DNA of 64,000 bases from Methylophaga muralis. Lineage in GTDB: Bacteria; Pseudomonadota; Gammaproteobacteria; Nitrosococcales; Methylophagaceae. Below are positions 1 through 8,725 of the stretch, in pieces. The notes under the pieces are model-generated. The model ran no database searches and had not been told where the DNA came from. It worked only from the letters and a program-made list of their open reading frames with translations. Location: positions 62,001-126,000 of the forward strand of contig NZ_MCRI01000002.1 in assembly GCF_001720165.1 (NCBI RefSeq), in the 5' to 3' direction. Numbering within the stretch: the first letter of the stretch is position 1; each line of letters opens with the position of its first letter. The translations under genes were made by a program, and so were the position numbers.

Positions 1-552
1 CTGGCAAATTATCTGCAAGAGTTATTGCTAGATGATGAGCTGGAAACGCTTGAGCAAAATGTAACTGAAACCATTGAAACAGCTCCAATAGTTGCAGCGA
101 TTGAACCTGACATCAGTGAAACCATCAATACTCTTCCTGAGAAAAAAGGTCAGGCATTATTGTTTGAAGTTGCCGGTATGCAATTGGCATTGTCACTCGA
201 TGAACTGGATGGCATTGAAAACTGGCCGGAAGAAGGTCTTTCACAAATACCAGGATATGCAAGCTATGTGGTTGGCACCTTAAGCCGTCCTAAACAACAT
301 ACAGAAGTGATTGATCTGACAACATTAATTACCAATCAATCAAGTAATTCAGAAGATAACCGCTACATATTACTAGTGAACAATAAACAGTTAGGATTAG
401 CAGTCTCTGCTATACGTCATGTAGTGAAGCTTGAGGACGAAAATGTGCGTTGGCGACGTGAGCCTGGGCAAAGACCATGGCTAGCAGGTATGTTGATGTC
501 ACCATTAAGCAGTATTATCTCGTTAACAGAATTATTGAAATTATTACGATAA
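1..552 (+). CDS. CheW-like domain protein (5' partial)
   Basis: The frame is open from base 1, so the gene begins upstream; 183 residues are visible. After an acidic linker, a CheW-like domain starts around visible residue 55 (KGQALLFEVAGMQLAL) and runs to the C-terminus (LTELLKLL), with the usual alternation of short beta strands. CheW domains couple chemoreceptors to the CheA kinase. A diverged CheW-like protein just before cheW is typical of the distal part of gammaproteobacterial polar-flagellum operons, after the ParA-like gene. It is probably that ParC/CheW-like partner, which acts in polar placement of chemotaxis arrays. The family is clear; the precise role is inferred from position. 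Confidence 0.75.
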   Translation: MANYLQELLLDDELETLEQNVTETIETAPIVAAIEPDISETINTLPEKKGQALLFEVAGMQLALSLDELDGIENWPEEGLSQIPGYASYVVGTLSRPKQHTEVIDLTTLITNQSSNSEDNRYILLVNNKQLGLAVSAIRHVVKLEDENVRWRREPGQRPWLAGMLMSPLSSIISLTELLKLLR

Positions 553-660
553 CAGAGCAAAAAAACTGGCACAAACTGTGCTTTGATTAGGTTTAGATAA
601 AGAACGTCATAAAATTGGCAGCATCACCTGAGTCAATGTTTTGTGAATAAGGAAACAAAA

Positions 661-1140
661 ATGAGCGAACAAGCAAATCAGGCCGGAAATGATCCGATTC
701 TTCAGTGGGTTTCTTACCAATTGGAGCAGGAGGTATACGGCATCAATGTGATGCAGGTACAGGAAGTATTACGACCTACTGAAATTGCCCCGGTACCCGG
801 TGCGCCAGATTATGTATTGGGAATCATCAATCTGCGTGGCAATGTCGTTACAGTCATCGATACCCGTAAGCGATTTGGCTTGCCTTCGCGGGAAACGGAT
901 GAGGACTCGCGCATTATCATCGCTGAAGTAAACGGCAACGTTATTGGCATGTTGGTTGATAGTGTTGCAGAAGTGGTTTATCTACATCAATCAGAAATCG
1001 ACACCGCACCGAATGTCAGCAGTGAAGACAGTTCACGCTTTATTCAGGGTGTCTGTAGTCGAGATAAAAACCTACTGATTCTGGTTGATGTGAACAAACT
1101 GCTGAATGATGATGAAATAGCTGATATCGCCAGCTTTTAA
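661..1140 (+). CDS. cheW: chemotaxis protein CheW
   Basis: A 159-aa single-domain CheW, the normal length for the family. It is the scaffold that links methyl-accepting chemoreceptors to CheA at the inner membrane. The core reads WVSYQLEQEVYGINVMQVQE, followed by the conserved VLGIINLRGNVVTVIDTRKRFGL segment split around residues 55-80. I chose ATG 661 because AAGGA lies about 9 nt upstream; an in-frame GTG at 643 would put that site inside the gene. It follows another CheW-like gene and is followed by a small ORF and DUF2802, as in polar-flagellum chemotaxis operons. Confidence 0.93.
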   Translation: MSEQANQAGNDPILQWVSYQLEQEVYGINVMQVQEVLRPTEIAPVPGAPDYVLGIINLRGNVVTVIDTRKRFGLPSRETDEDSRIIIAEVNGNVIGMLVDSVAEVVYLHQSEIDTAPNVSSEDSSRFIQGVCSRDKNLLILVDVNKLLNDDEIADIASF

Positions 1141-1149
1141 TGTGATCAA

Positions 1150-1326
1150 ATGGCCGATGAAATTCATCCTGCTCAACCACTGGTGCCCTCCACCCATGTG
1201 GACACGCCAGCAGATGAGAAACGGCGTTATAAACCGAAAAAGCCGGATGAGCGAAAATCGGAAGACCATGAAGACATTCCACCTAAACGGCCGCCTAAAA
1301 CCGGCATTATTGATGAATATGTGTGA
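1150..1326 (+). CDS. 58-aa hydrophilic protein in the chemotaxis operon
   Basis: A short ORF starting ATG 1150, nine bases after the cheW stop, and ending TGA 1326, 15 bases before the DUF2802 start. The product is very charged and proline-rich, with a Lys/Arg/Pro/Glu-rich centre (RRYKPKKPDERKSEDHE) and the C-terminus PPKTGIIDEYV. It has no signal peptide or membrane segment and is probably disordered. No clear Shine-Dalgarno is seen, so translation may be coupled to cheW. It fills the gap between two genes of a tightly packed operon in the same direction, which is the main reason to believe it. I do not recognise a family. Confidence 0.55.
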   Translation: MADEIHPAQPLVPSTHVDTPADEKRRYKPKKPDERKSEDHEDIPPKRPPKTGIIDEYV

Positions 1327-1341
1327 TTTTGGGAGCACATT

Positions 1342-1728
1342 ATGATCTTATATAGCTTATACATCCTGATCGGTTTACTGGGCCTTGTTTTGCTGTTGAC
1401 CAGCTACCGGTTTTTTCGATTAAGTCGGGCGCAAGCCAGTCAAATAACCTCCTTGCAACAGCAATTATCAGCACTTTGCAGTGCGGCGGTGGGTTCTGAT
1501 GAACGAATTGTGCGATTTGAACAAGCTTTGATGAAGATGCGTGAACAGCAAAACACTATGGATCTGGGGCAACCGCAACAGCAAAGCTATGAGCATGCTA
1601 TTCGCTTAGCCCGCAAAGGCGTAGATATTAACCAGCTGATTGATAATTGTAATTTAAGTGAAGAAGAAGCTTTATTGATTACCCGCCTGCATGGCGCGCA
1701 GCGTCATTCAGTAACAGACTTACACTAA
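1342..1728 (+). CDS. DUF2802 family membrane-anchored protein
   Basis: A 128-aa protein with one N-terminal membrane segment (about residues 3-22, LYSLYILIGLLGLVLLL), a coiled-coil stretch (residues 30-75) and a C-terminal helix-turn-helix-like region (ARKGVDINQLIDNCNLSEEEALLITRLHG). This matches DUF2802, which in pseudomonads and relatives directly follows cheW. GGGAG about 8 nt upstream supports ATG 1342. Its function is unknown; the position suggests a link to flagellar or chemotaxis machinery. It is the last gene of the plus-strand operon and converges with the GGDEF/EAL gene. Confidence 0.75.
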   Translation: MILYSLYILIGLLGLVLLLTSYRFFRLSRAQASQITSLQQQLSALCSAAVGSDERIVRFEQALMKMREQQNTMDLGQPQQQSYEHAIRLARKGVDINQLIDNCNLSEEEALLITRLHGAQRHSVTDLH

Positions 1729-3565
1729 TGCTTCGGCGGCAATGCACGTTGCGGCTTACCGATTAAATAGCCTTGCACAAAGTCGACACCAAAATCCTGC
1801 AGCATTTTCAGCGTATCTCTGTCTTCGACAAATTCCGCCACGGTTTTCTTGCCGAGGCTATGTGAGATATCGATCATTGATTTCACCAATAACTGATCCA
1901 CCGGATCATTATGTAAATTGGTGATAAAACCACCATCAATCTTCAAAATATCCACCGGGAAGTGTTTTAAATAACTGTACGAGTTAAATCCAGCGCCAAA
2001 ATCATCCAACGCAAATCGACAGCCTAAATGGCGCAGCTATCCACCATTTGTTTGGTTTGATCAAAGTTGGAAATGGCAGAAGTTTCGGTAATTTCAAAGA
2101 CTAAACGTGATGGATCGACTCCGGTTTCCAACAGTTTGCGTTCAACCAACGGATATAAATTTTTATCCAGAAAAATATTGCCTGATAAATTCACTGCCAG
2201 AGCAATGTCTCCCGGAATATTTCTGAGTAGTTCAAAGGCATGGCTGACAACCCATAGATCAATCTGATGAATCAGTCCCATGGCTTCTGCTACCGGAATA
2301 AAATCCTGAGGGTAATACAGTTTGTCGCCCTGCCCGCGCATTCGAATCAAACATTCATAATGATTGATTTTGTTTTCTTTCAGCGAGTAGATAGGTTGAA
2401 ATTCGAGGATGAAATTTTCTTGCTTTAACGCCGCACGAATTCTGGGTGCCCACTCTACACTGTGTCTTAACGCATACATTTCCCGATCTGCAGGGCTATA
2501 TACATGAACTCGATTGCGCCCACGCTTTTTAGCTGTATAGCAGGCTTGATTGGCATGAGACAGGATTTCACCCACGGTCGAGAGGTTGGCTTCAGTAATG
2601 CATTTAACACCGATACTGGCGGATAAATGATATTCATGATCATGAAAGGTGAAACTATAGCCATCAAACAAATCTCGCAACCCTTCGGCCCGAGCAACCG
2701 CTGTCTCTGGATCGATGGTGTCCACTAATACAGCGAATTCGTCTGAACCGATTCTTACCAGGGTATCGCGGACTTTAAAAAAGCCCCTTAACGAATTTGC
2801 CACCTGTACCAATAAGGTATCGCCCGCCTCATGACCTTCTGCATCATTAAGCACTTTGAAACTATCCAGATCGATATAAAATACCGCGCTACTGGTATGG
2901 AAATTTCGTACCTGGGTTAAGGTAATATCAAGAGCCTGTTCCAGGCGGCGCCGATTAGCGAGGCCAGTTAAGTCATCGTGATTTACTGAAAATTGCAGAC
3001 GTGCTTCCATAACCCGCAATTGGGCATTTTCATCTTCAATCTGTTGTTGGCGAAGATGATAGTGATCCCGCTCGCGTTTGATAGCTAAAGTGGTCATAAC
3101 AGCTGGAGGTAACGCTTCTGCGGTTAAAGGCCGATATAACAAAGATGTAACACCATGGCCTAAATCGGTTAACAGCTGATTGTGATTCCATTGGGATTTT
3201 TCGGTTAAGGCGATCACCGGGATCAATCGCCACTCATCGAATTGGTCCAGCTTGAGACGCAATTCGCGGGCATTACAATCACCTAAACGACAGTCCAGAA
3301 TAATTAAATCAATATCACAATGATCGTCGGTAATGGTCTGTCTCAATACCTGCATCAGCTTTTCGGGGCCATTTGCGGTGGTGATATTGGTAAAACCACT
3401 CAATGACAACATGGTTTGTAGAAAAGCCAGATCGGATAAACGCGTGCCACCAATCAAAATACGAGCAGCCAATAAATCATTAACTTCCGCAGCAGAGATC
3501 GGTGCCGTCAGGCTCTGCTCGGATGTCTTTGACATCGGTGACTCAATGGTGAGTAGCGTATTCAT
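1725..3565 (-). CDS. REC-GGDEF-EAL c-di-GMP signalling protein (apparent frameshift)
   Basis: The rebuilt protein is 613 aa: a receiver-like N-terminus (about residues 33-150, with LIILDCRLGD as the likely phospho-acceptor strand), a GGDEF domain (about 195-360) and an EAL domain (375 to end). The cyclase signature is GSDEF instead of GGDEF, and the upstream inhibitory RxxD site is absent. The EAL motif reads ECL, but the other phosphodiesterase landmarks (VNLSG, EITET, DDFGAG, LKID, AEFVED) are present. The frame breaks near 2037: the first part ends ...TKQMVDSCAI, and one extra G (gatagctg to gataggctg) joins it to LRHLGCRFALDDFGAG. The start is 3565 or ATG 3535. Both domains may be active if the frameshift is a sequence error. 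Confidence 0.75.
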
Positions 3566-3746
3566 CTGTTTTTGTAGGCGGTTTCTTATGACCGGTTGTG
3601 AAATACATACAAATGAAAATAGCTGCTTTATATTTTAAAATCAATACTTAATACGATTTTCATAATGCTATTTATAAAGTATTAAAGAATAAACCCCACC
3701 CAAAACGGTTAAAAAATGCTTTAACACTGATTAATGCGATAGGAAT

Positions 3747-4025
3747 TTAACTTTTTTCCTTAGGGAACTTTCCTGAAACAATATAGGCATAAGCAATCAC
3801 TTCTGCGATAACGCGATACAACGCTTCGGGTATCGCTTCACCTAATTGCATATCTTTAAGCATGTCAGCCAATGCCGCATCTTCACGTAATGGAATATTA
3901 TGTTGCTTGGCAATACGGATAATTTCTGCGGCGATGTCACCTTCACCACTTGCCGTCACCGTTGGCGCATTATCCCCATCATAATGCAGTGCAATCGCAC
4001 GTAATGGCTGATCCTGTTGTTTCAT
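3747..4025 (-). CDS. FlhB C-terminal-domain-like protein (EscU/YscU/HrcU family)
   Basis: A 92-aa protein resembling the cytoplasmic tail of the flagellar export switch FlhB (AIALHYDG..AP.VTASGEGDIAAEIIRIAKQHNIPL), lacking both the membrane part and the autocleavage NPTH motif. Such stand-alone FlhB-tail proteins occur beside fliK in many proteobacteria and are thought to affect export-substrate switching. ATG 4025 is chosen because it overlaps the fliK stop as ATGA, giving translational coupling. In-frame extension to 4082 is possible but runs inside fliK. Family assignment is good; function is inferred. Confidence 0.8.
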   Translation of the reverse strand: MKQQDQPLRAIALHYDGDNAPTVTASGEGDIAAEIIRIAKQHNIPLREDAALADMLKDMQLGEAIPEALYRVIAEVIAYAYIVSGKFPKEKS

Positions 4026-5590
4026 ACAGAGATATCCAATAAAGCATCTGTCTGAGAACTCTGTGCAACCGGTGTTAACCACTCAACCGGAGCGCAATGA
4101 CAACTTAATTGACGCACTTGTAAATTCAGTGCGGATAATTTCTGCTGCAGGATATCAATATTCTGTTCCAGTAAAGCCACGGCTTTTGGATCCTCAGCGG
4201 TTAAGGAAACACTGACCATGGTTGCCTGCAAACCAATAGAAGCACGCAATTTACCCAGGTTTTGAGTTTCCAGATTAAGCGTGACTTGCCACTGTTCCTC
4301 AGCATCCGAATCTTGCTTTGACCCTTTTTGTAGTTGTAATTGCATCCACTGCAGTTGTTGTCTGTCACGCAGCGGCACATCCATCAACCATACTTGCGGT
4401 TGCGCGGGATTATCTGCTTCTCTGACCATAGTCAGTTGGTTCATTTGCACCCTGGCGATAGCTGTTTCTACTTCTCGAAGTAAAATCTGCAATCTCGCTA
4501 AATCATTTACTCCAGCCTGCAATTGAGCATTCTGAGCAATTTGCTGGGTGGTTATATTCTGCGCCGTTAGGGCTTGTTGACTGTTAGCCGCTGTACCAGT
4601 GGGTGTCTGTCCGGCGAGCAACATGGTCAATAGCTGCGCGGGAGTCTGACCACTTGCCAAAAGTGCATTGGTAATATGTGATGGAAGTTGCTGCAATGCC
4701 GCTGGCTGATTAAGTAAATTTATCAATGCCGTACGAATTTCGACCGGAAGGTTCTGAGCATTTATTTGACCATTAGCTGTCTGGCGGATTTGCCCTTCCA
4801 GCGCCGCAGCCAGCTTCAGTAAGTTGGCCTTAAAATCACCGTTTATTTGAGGATTCGGCTGCAGCAATTGACGCTCCAGAAACACACCAGACTGTTGAAT
4901 AGCTTGCAGCAAATTGGCTGGTTGTTGGACGGATTGTAGCTCGCGGATGTTTTGCCACATCTGGCTGACCGCATTTTGCACCGGCACCATCGATTTCAAT
5001 TCCGGTAATGCATTAATCACATTTTGTAATTGCGGGGGTTGTGCTAAAACCAGCGGTAATAATCGACGCTGTTGAGAATTGAGGGTTTCTGCAACATTCA
5101 GACTCGGATTCTGTAACGAGACATTTAAAGGTGAGCTACTGAGAATTTGTACTAAAAGTTGTTGGCCAGGTTTGAAACTGGAACTCAATCTGCTGACATC
5201 CAATTCCAATGGAACAGGTAATTTTCCAGTTTGCTGCAGTGCCAGCAGGATAGATTGCTGAGGCAACATCTTTATAACTTCGGCAAGTAACGTTTGACCC
5301 GGCCGAAAGTCAGTTAAAACTGGTGGAATTGCAGCTACGGAGACCAATTTAAAAGCCGCTTTATCACCAGTATCGGTTCGCTGCAATTCGATAGTCTGAC
5401 CTCGCTGTAAATCGACGCCAGCCTGAATGGTAACCACCTTTCCAGCCAACTGAATATCGACATTTTCGCCAGCTTTACCTGACGATACCACCACAGCTTG
5501 CGCAATTTGTCCGGGCGATAACGCCAACGTTGGACTTACCGAACCACTTACAGTGACCTGAGCAGCCTGTGAGGTCTGAGGTATTTGCAT
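4022..5590 (-). CDS. fliK: flagellar hook-length control protein FliK
   Basis: A 522-aa protein. Residues 1-340 are Gln/Ala/Leu-rich and of low complexity, as is common for the ruler part of FliK. Residues 370-480 contain the conserved Flg_hook domain (VWLMDVPLRDRQQLQWMQLQ, then LNLETQNLGKLRASIGLQ), which in this family contacts FlhB to switch export from hook to filament. I chose ATG 5590 (MQIPQTS) with GGTGA 6-7 nt upstream; a longer in-frame reading to 5797 would run over the divergent gene at 5654. The stop overlaps the start of the FlhB-tail gene, so the pair is co-translated. Confidence 0.85.
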   Translation of the reverse strand: MQIPQTSQAAQVTVSGSVSPTLALSPGQIAQAVVVSSGKAGENVDIQLAGKVVTIQAGVDLQRGQTIELQRTDTGDKAAFKLVSVAAIPPVLTDFRPGQTLLAEVIKMLPQQSILLALQQTGKLPVPLELDVSRLSSSFKPGQQLLVQILSSSPLNVSLQNPSLNVAETLNSQQRRLLPLVLAQPPQLQNVINALPELKSMVPVQNAVSQMWQNIRELQSVQQPANLLQAIQQSGVFLERQLLQPNPQINGDFKANLLKLAAALEGQIRQTANGQINAQNLPVEIRTALINLLNQPAALQQLPSHITNALLASGQTPAQLLTMLLAGQTPTGTAANSQQALTAQNITTQQIAQNAQLQAGVNDLARLQILLREVETAIARVQMNQLTMVREADNPAQPQVWLMDVPLRDRQQLQWMQLQLQKGSKQDSDAEEQWQVTLNLETQNLGKLRASIGLQATMVSVSLTAEDPKAVALLEQNIDILQQKLSALNLQVRQLSCHCAPVEWLTPVAQSSQTDALLDISV

Positions 5591-5653
5591 GAATTCACCC
5601 AGCGTTAAACACAATGCTAGTATAACAACCAACTTGCTGCCAAAGACCGGCCA

Positions 5654-6514
5654 ATGAAAAAATTCAGTACAAAATGGTACACCCGCCAGAATAAGACCGT
5701 TAATGGTCCATTCACTATGGCTTTGCTGAAAAGTAATCTGCAATTGGGCAGAATTAATCCTCAAACCGAGATTAGTGCTGACCAACAGCATTGGCAACCA
5801 TTAAGTGAGATTCTTGAACAGGAAGTTGTCGAGCCCATCATTCCCCCACCATTGACTATTGATGAGCGTGATGGCTTTGATCGGCGCAATGATCAGCCAC
5901 TGACAGAAGCCGAACGTGAAATGCGCCGGGAACAACGACGTAAGCAGGAACCCGAATTTTTAATTCAACAACGTCAGCAACGTAGTGAATTATTGCAAAG
6001 GCTTAAACCAGAACGTCCCGCCCGTTTCTGGCCAATATTGATTATTGCTTTGATTTTAATCGGCATATTTGTCAGCGCTTTTTTATTCCCTACCCCCTCA
6101 ACGCTTTCGGATGCAGATTGTGACAGTGCTCCAGCGCCAGAAGTAAATTGGGAAAATTGTCTGAAACCCGGCATGAATATTTCTTCGGTTAACATGACAA
6201 AAGCAAATCTGCGTAACAGCGCACTGGCAATGTCAAACATGATGAACAGTGATTTGCATGAAGCTGATTTGAGTTATGCCGATCTCCAGCTGACTAATCT
6301 GAGTTATGCCAATCTGCAAGGCAGCAATTTGAAAGGCGCAAATCTGCAACAAGCCGATTTGTCTTACAGCAATTTAACCTACAGTGATTTGAGCTTTGCT
6401 AATTTGCGGGATGCCAAATTGGGCGGCAGTGAATTGCAAAACGCTATATTGGATAAAGCTATCTGGATTGACGGGCGTATTTGCGCAACGGGTTCAGTTG
6501 GAAAGTGCTTATAA
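5654..6514 (+). CDS. membrane protein with GYF_2-like N-terminus and pentapeptide repeats
   Basis: A 286-aa protein in three parts. Residues 5-55 resemble a GYF_2/DUF4339 module (KWYTRQNKTVNGPFTMALLK..GRINPQTEIS), usually a protein-interaction domain. Residues 80-120 are highly charged (EREMRREQRRKQ), followed by one membrane helix (about 126-147, FWPILIIALILIGIFVSAFLF). The outer part holds about 17 pentapeptide repeats of the A(D/N)Lxx type (about 178-265), a right-handed beta-helix, ending in a Cys-containing tail (ICATGSVGKCL). It is divergent from fliK with only 63 bp between starts. The architecture is clear, the function unknown; the fold would place a beta-helix in the periplasm. Confidence 0.7.
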   Translation: MKKFSTKWYTRQNKTVNGPFTMALLKSNLQLGRINPQTEISADQQHWQPLSEILEQEVVEPIIPPPLTIDERDGFDRRNDQPLTEAEREMRREQRRKQEPEFLIQQRQQRSELLQRLKPERPARFWPILIIALILIGIFVSAFLFPTPSTLSDADCDSAPAPEVNWENCLKPGMNISSVNMTKANLRNSALAMSNMMNSDLHEADLSYADLQLTNLSYANLQGSNLKGANLQQADLSYSNLTYSDLSFANLRDAKLGGSELQNAILDKAIWIDGRICATGSVGKCL

Positions 6515-6525
6515 AGCAGCGATTT

Positions 6526-6915
6526 TCAATGTAACTTTTGTGGTGCTGCCAAGGTAAATGCCGGTATATCAACAGCAAAACGACTGCCGTTATCATCCAT
6601 CATATTGTAATGACCTTGCATCATGCCGACAGGTGTATCCAGCATAGCTGCACTGGTATAGGTAAAAGTCTCAGTCGGAGCTAAATAAGGATGTTGTCCA
6701 ACAACACCATCACCTTCCACTTCTTGCTCATGACCATCTCCACCGGTAATTTTCCAATAGCGTGACAATAGTCTTGCAGGCGTGTCGCCTTCATTGGTAA
6801 TGGTGATGGTATAGGCAAAAAGATACCTTGCCTTTGCCGGATCAGATTCGTGATCCAGATAGGTGGTTTCTACATTAACCAGAATGTGATTATTTTTATC
6901 CGTCATGTTAGACAT
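6526..6915 (-). CDS. apaG: ApaG family protein
   Basis: A 126-129 aa protein matching ApaG along its length: VNVETTYLDHESDPAKARYLFAYTITITN, split around residue 30, then RYWKITGG, VEGDGVVGQHP and the Gly-rich GMMQGHYNM..DNGSRFAVDIPAF end. It is a single fibronectin-III-like beta-sandwich; the biochemical role is not settled, although the gene often neighbours apaH and ksgA. Here it is instead the last gene of pgl-glk-apaG. Two starts are possible: ATG 6915 overlaps the glk stop and ATG 6906 follows it by one base. Confidence 0.9.
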   Translation of the reverse strand: MSNMTDKNNHILVNVETTYLDHESDPAKARYLFAYTITITNEGDTPARLLSRYWKITGGDGHEQEVEGDGVVGQHPYLAPTETFTYTSAAMLDTPVGMMQGHYNMMDDNGSRFAVDIPAFTLAAPQKLH

Positions 6916-7876
6916 TATACAACGCTTTTTGAGCCAACAGACGTGCTCCTATCAGTCCTACCTCAGGATTATTGATGAGGTAGACTGGAATTTGCTCCAA
7001 TACCTCTCTCATCCGTCCTTTTGCGAGGAAAGATTGCATAAAATGGTCTTGTTCAAATAACGCTAAATTTTTGGTTGCAATACCGCCGGCAATAAAAAGC
7101 CCGGCTCTGGGTAATGTCGTCAGCGCCAGATTACCGGCCTGAGCACCGTAAATCTCTATAAACAGTTGCATGACTTTTACCGCCAACGGTTCAGCATGCA
7201 GCATCGCCTGTTCACTTATCTGCTCAGCAGATAAGGTATTGTCACTAATTATTCCTTGCTGCTCCGCCATAAACTGATAGAGCATGACTAAACCTGATCC
7301 CGACAATACCCGCTCATACGAGACATGTTCAAATTGCGCCAACAACTTAGTCAGTAACGGTTGCTGTGCTTGATCCAGTGGAGCAAAATCAGTATGACCA
7401 CCTTGAGTTGACCAGACCCGCCAGCCTTTATGGATAGGTGACATTATGGCTTGTCCCAACCCTGTTCCCGCTCCGATAACGGCTCTTAATGATTTGGCCT
7501 GTGGCTCACCTTGCTGCAAGACAATTAAATCTTGCTCAGCCAATTCGCCAATACCATGACCTACCGCTGCAAAATCATTGACTAATTCAAGCTCGGCAAT
7601 CGGAAAATCAGCTAAAAGTTTGTCGGCATCAATTATCCAGGGAAGATTGGTTAATTGAACGCGTCGGCCAGTTATCGGTGCTGCAATGGCAAAACAGGCA
7701 CTTGTTACAGGAAAAATATTAGCCGGTATTGATGATAAAAATGTTGTCAGCAGACGTTCAAAATCAGCAAAAGCATTATTGTCAAAACGTTGTTGCGCTA
7801 TGACTTCGCCATCGGAATAGCTCAATTGCAATAACGTTTTGGTACCACCGATGTCAGCCGCTAACAACGTTTTCAT
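6908..7876 (-). CDS. glk: glucokinase
   Basis: A 322-aa glucokinase of the proteobacterial Glk family. It phosphorylates glucose with ATP to glucose-6-phosphate in the cytoplasm. The N-terminal phosphate-binding motif LLAADIGGTKTLLQL, the catalytic-region NDFAAVGHG and the second nucleotide motif GAGTGLGQA are visible, followed by GGHTDFAP and the adenosine loop GLFIAGGIA. It starts two bases after the pgl stop and runs into apaG, so all three are probably one operon feeding hexose into the pentose-phosphate or Entner-Doudoroff route. Confidence 0.93.
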   Translation of the reverse strand: MKTLLAADIGGTKTLLQLSYSDGEVIAQQRFDNNAFADFERLLTTFLSSIPANIFPVTSACFAIAAPITGRRVQLTNLPWIIDADKLLADFPIAELELVNDFAAVGHGIGELAEQDLIVLQQGEPQAKSLRAVIGAGTGLGQAIMSPIHKGWRVWSTQGGHTDFAPLDQAQQPLLTKLLAQFEHVSYERVLSGSGLVMLYQFMAEQQGIISDNTLSAEQISEQAMLHAEPLAVKVMQLFIEIYGAQAGNLALTTLPRAGLFIAGGIATKNLALFEQDHFMQSFLAKGRMREVLEQIPVYLINNPEVGLIGARLLAQKALYNV

Positions 7877-7878
7877 AA

Positions 7879-8588
7879 TTATTTCGCTGCGGCTGCTTCA
7901 TCCATAAACCAGTAGTAATCACCTGTTGGCGCGAGCCGTTGTACCGGTAATCCTCTTACTGATTCGGAAGTGATATCTCTGACAATTTCCGCTTTGGACT
8001 CACCGGCAATAAATACAATGACCTGCCGGGCGGAATTAATGACTGGGTAAGTCAATGTCACGCGCCAGGATTGAAATTTTTCTACAAACAAACTGGCGGT
8101 TAACGTATCGGTTACCTCAAGTGCCGGAGTTCAGGAAACAGTGACGCAATGTGGCCATCCGGACCTAAGCCTAACAACACCAAATCAAAAGGTTTATCTT
8201 CCATAACCAATTTGATGGTCGCCTCGTAGCGACTGGCGACTTCAGCAGCATCGCCACTTTCGGTTGGCATGCGATGCACATTTTCTGCGGGGATGGGTAA
8301 ATGATCGAGCATCGCCAGTCTGGCCATTTTGAAATTACTGTCATCATGCGTTGCCGGTACACAACGCTCATCGCCAAAAAAGATATGCACCCTTGCCCAG
8401 TCAATTTGCTCTACGTAAGGCGATGTTGCGAGTTTTTGATATAAACCTTTAGGAGTCGACCCACCTGCCAAAGCAACATAAAAGACGCCTCGTTTTGCAA
8501 TAGCAGAGCGTGCAGTCACGACGAAATGTTCGGCAGCAGCTTCAATCAGGCGCTCTGAATCAGGCAGAATTTTTTGTACAGCTTTCAT
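7879..8588 (-). CDS. pgl: 6-phosphogluconolactonase (apparent frameshift)
   Basis: The rebuilt protein is 236 aa, normal for Pgl, which hydrolyses 6-phosphogluconolactone to 6-phosphogluconate. The N-terminal part shows VALAGGSTPKGLYQKL, IFFGDERCVP and GLGPDGHIASLFP. The frame breaks at about 8132: adding one G (cctgaac to cctggaac) continues as GTPALEVTDTLTASLFVEKF and on to the C-terminal part (VTLTYPVINSAR). ATG 8588 has TGAGGAT 6 nt upstream; an in-frame TTG at 8600 is less likely. It is the first gene of pgl-glk-apaG. The frameshift is probably a sequence error because both halves keep all conserved motifs. Confidence 0.85.
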
Positions 8589-8725
8589 GTCTATCCTCAA
8601 CGTTAAAATAATTTTGTGCGGTAATCCGCTGACAGTGTCAGTTAAATCCTGTTAATTTAGCAACCATGCTGCGCTGACAGCAAGCCAAACTCAACGATCG
8701 TTTTCTCTCACAGGAATCAAAAAGT

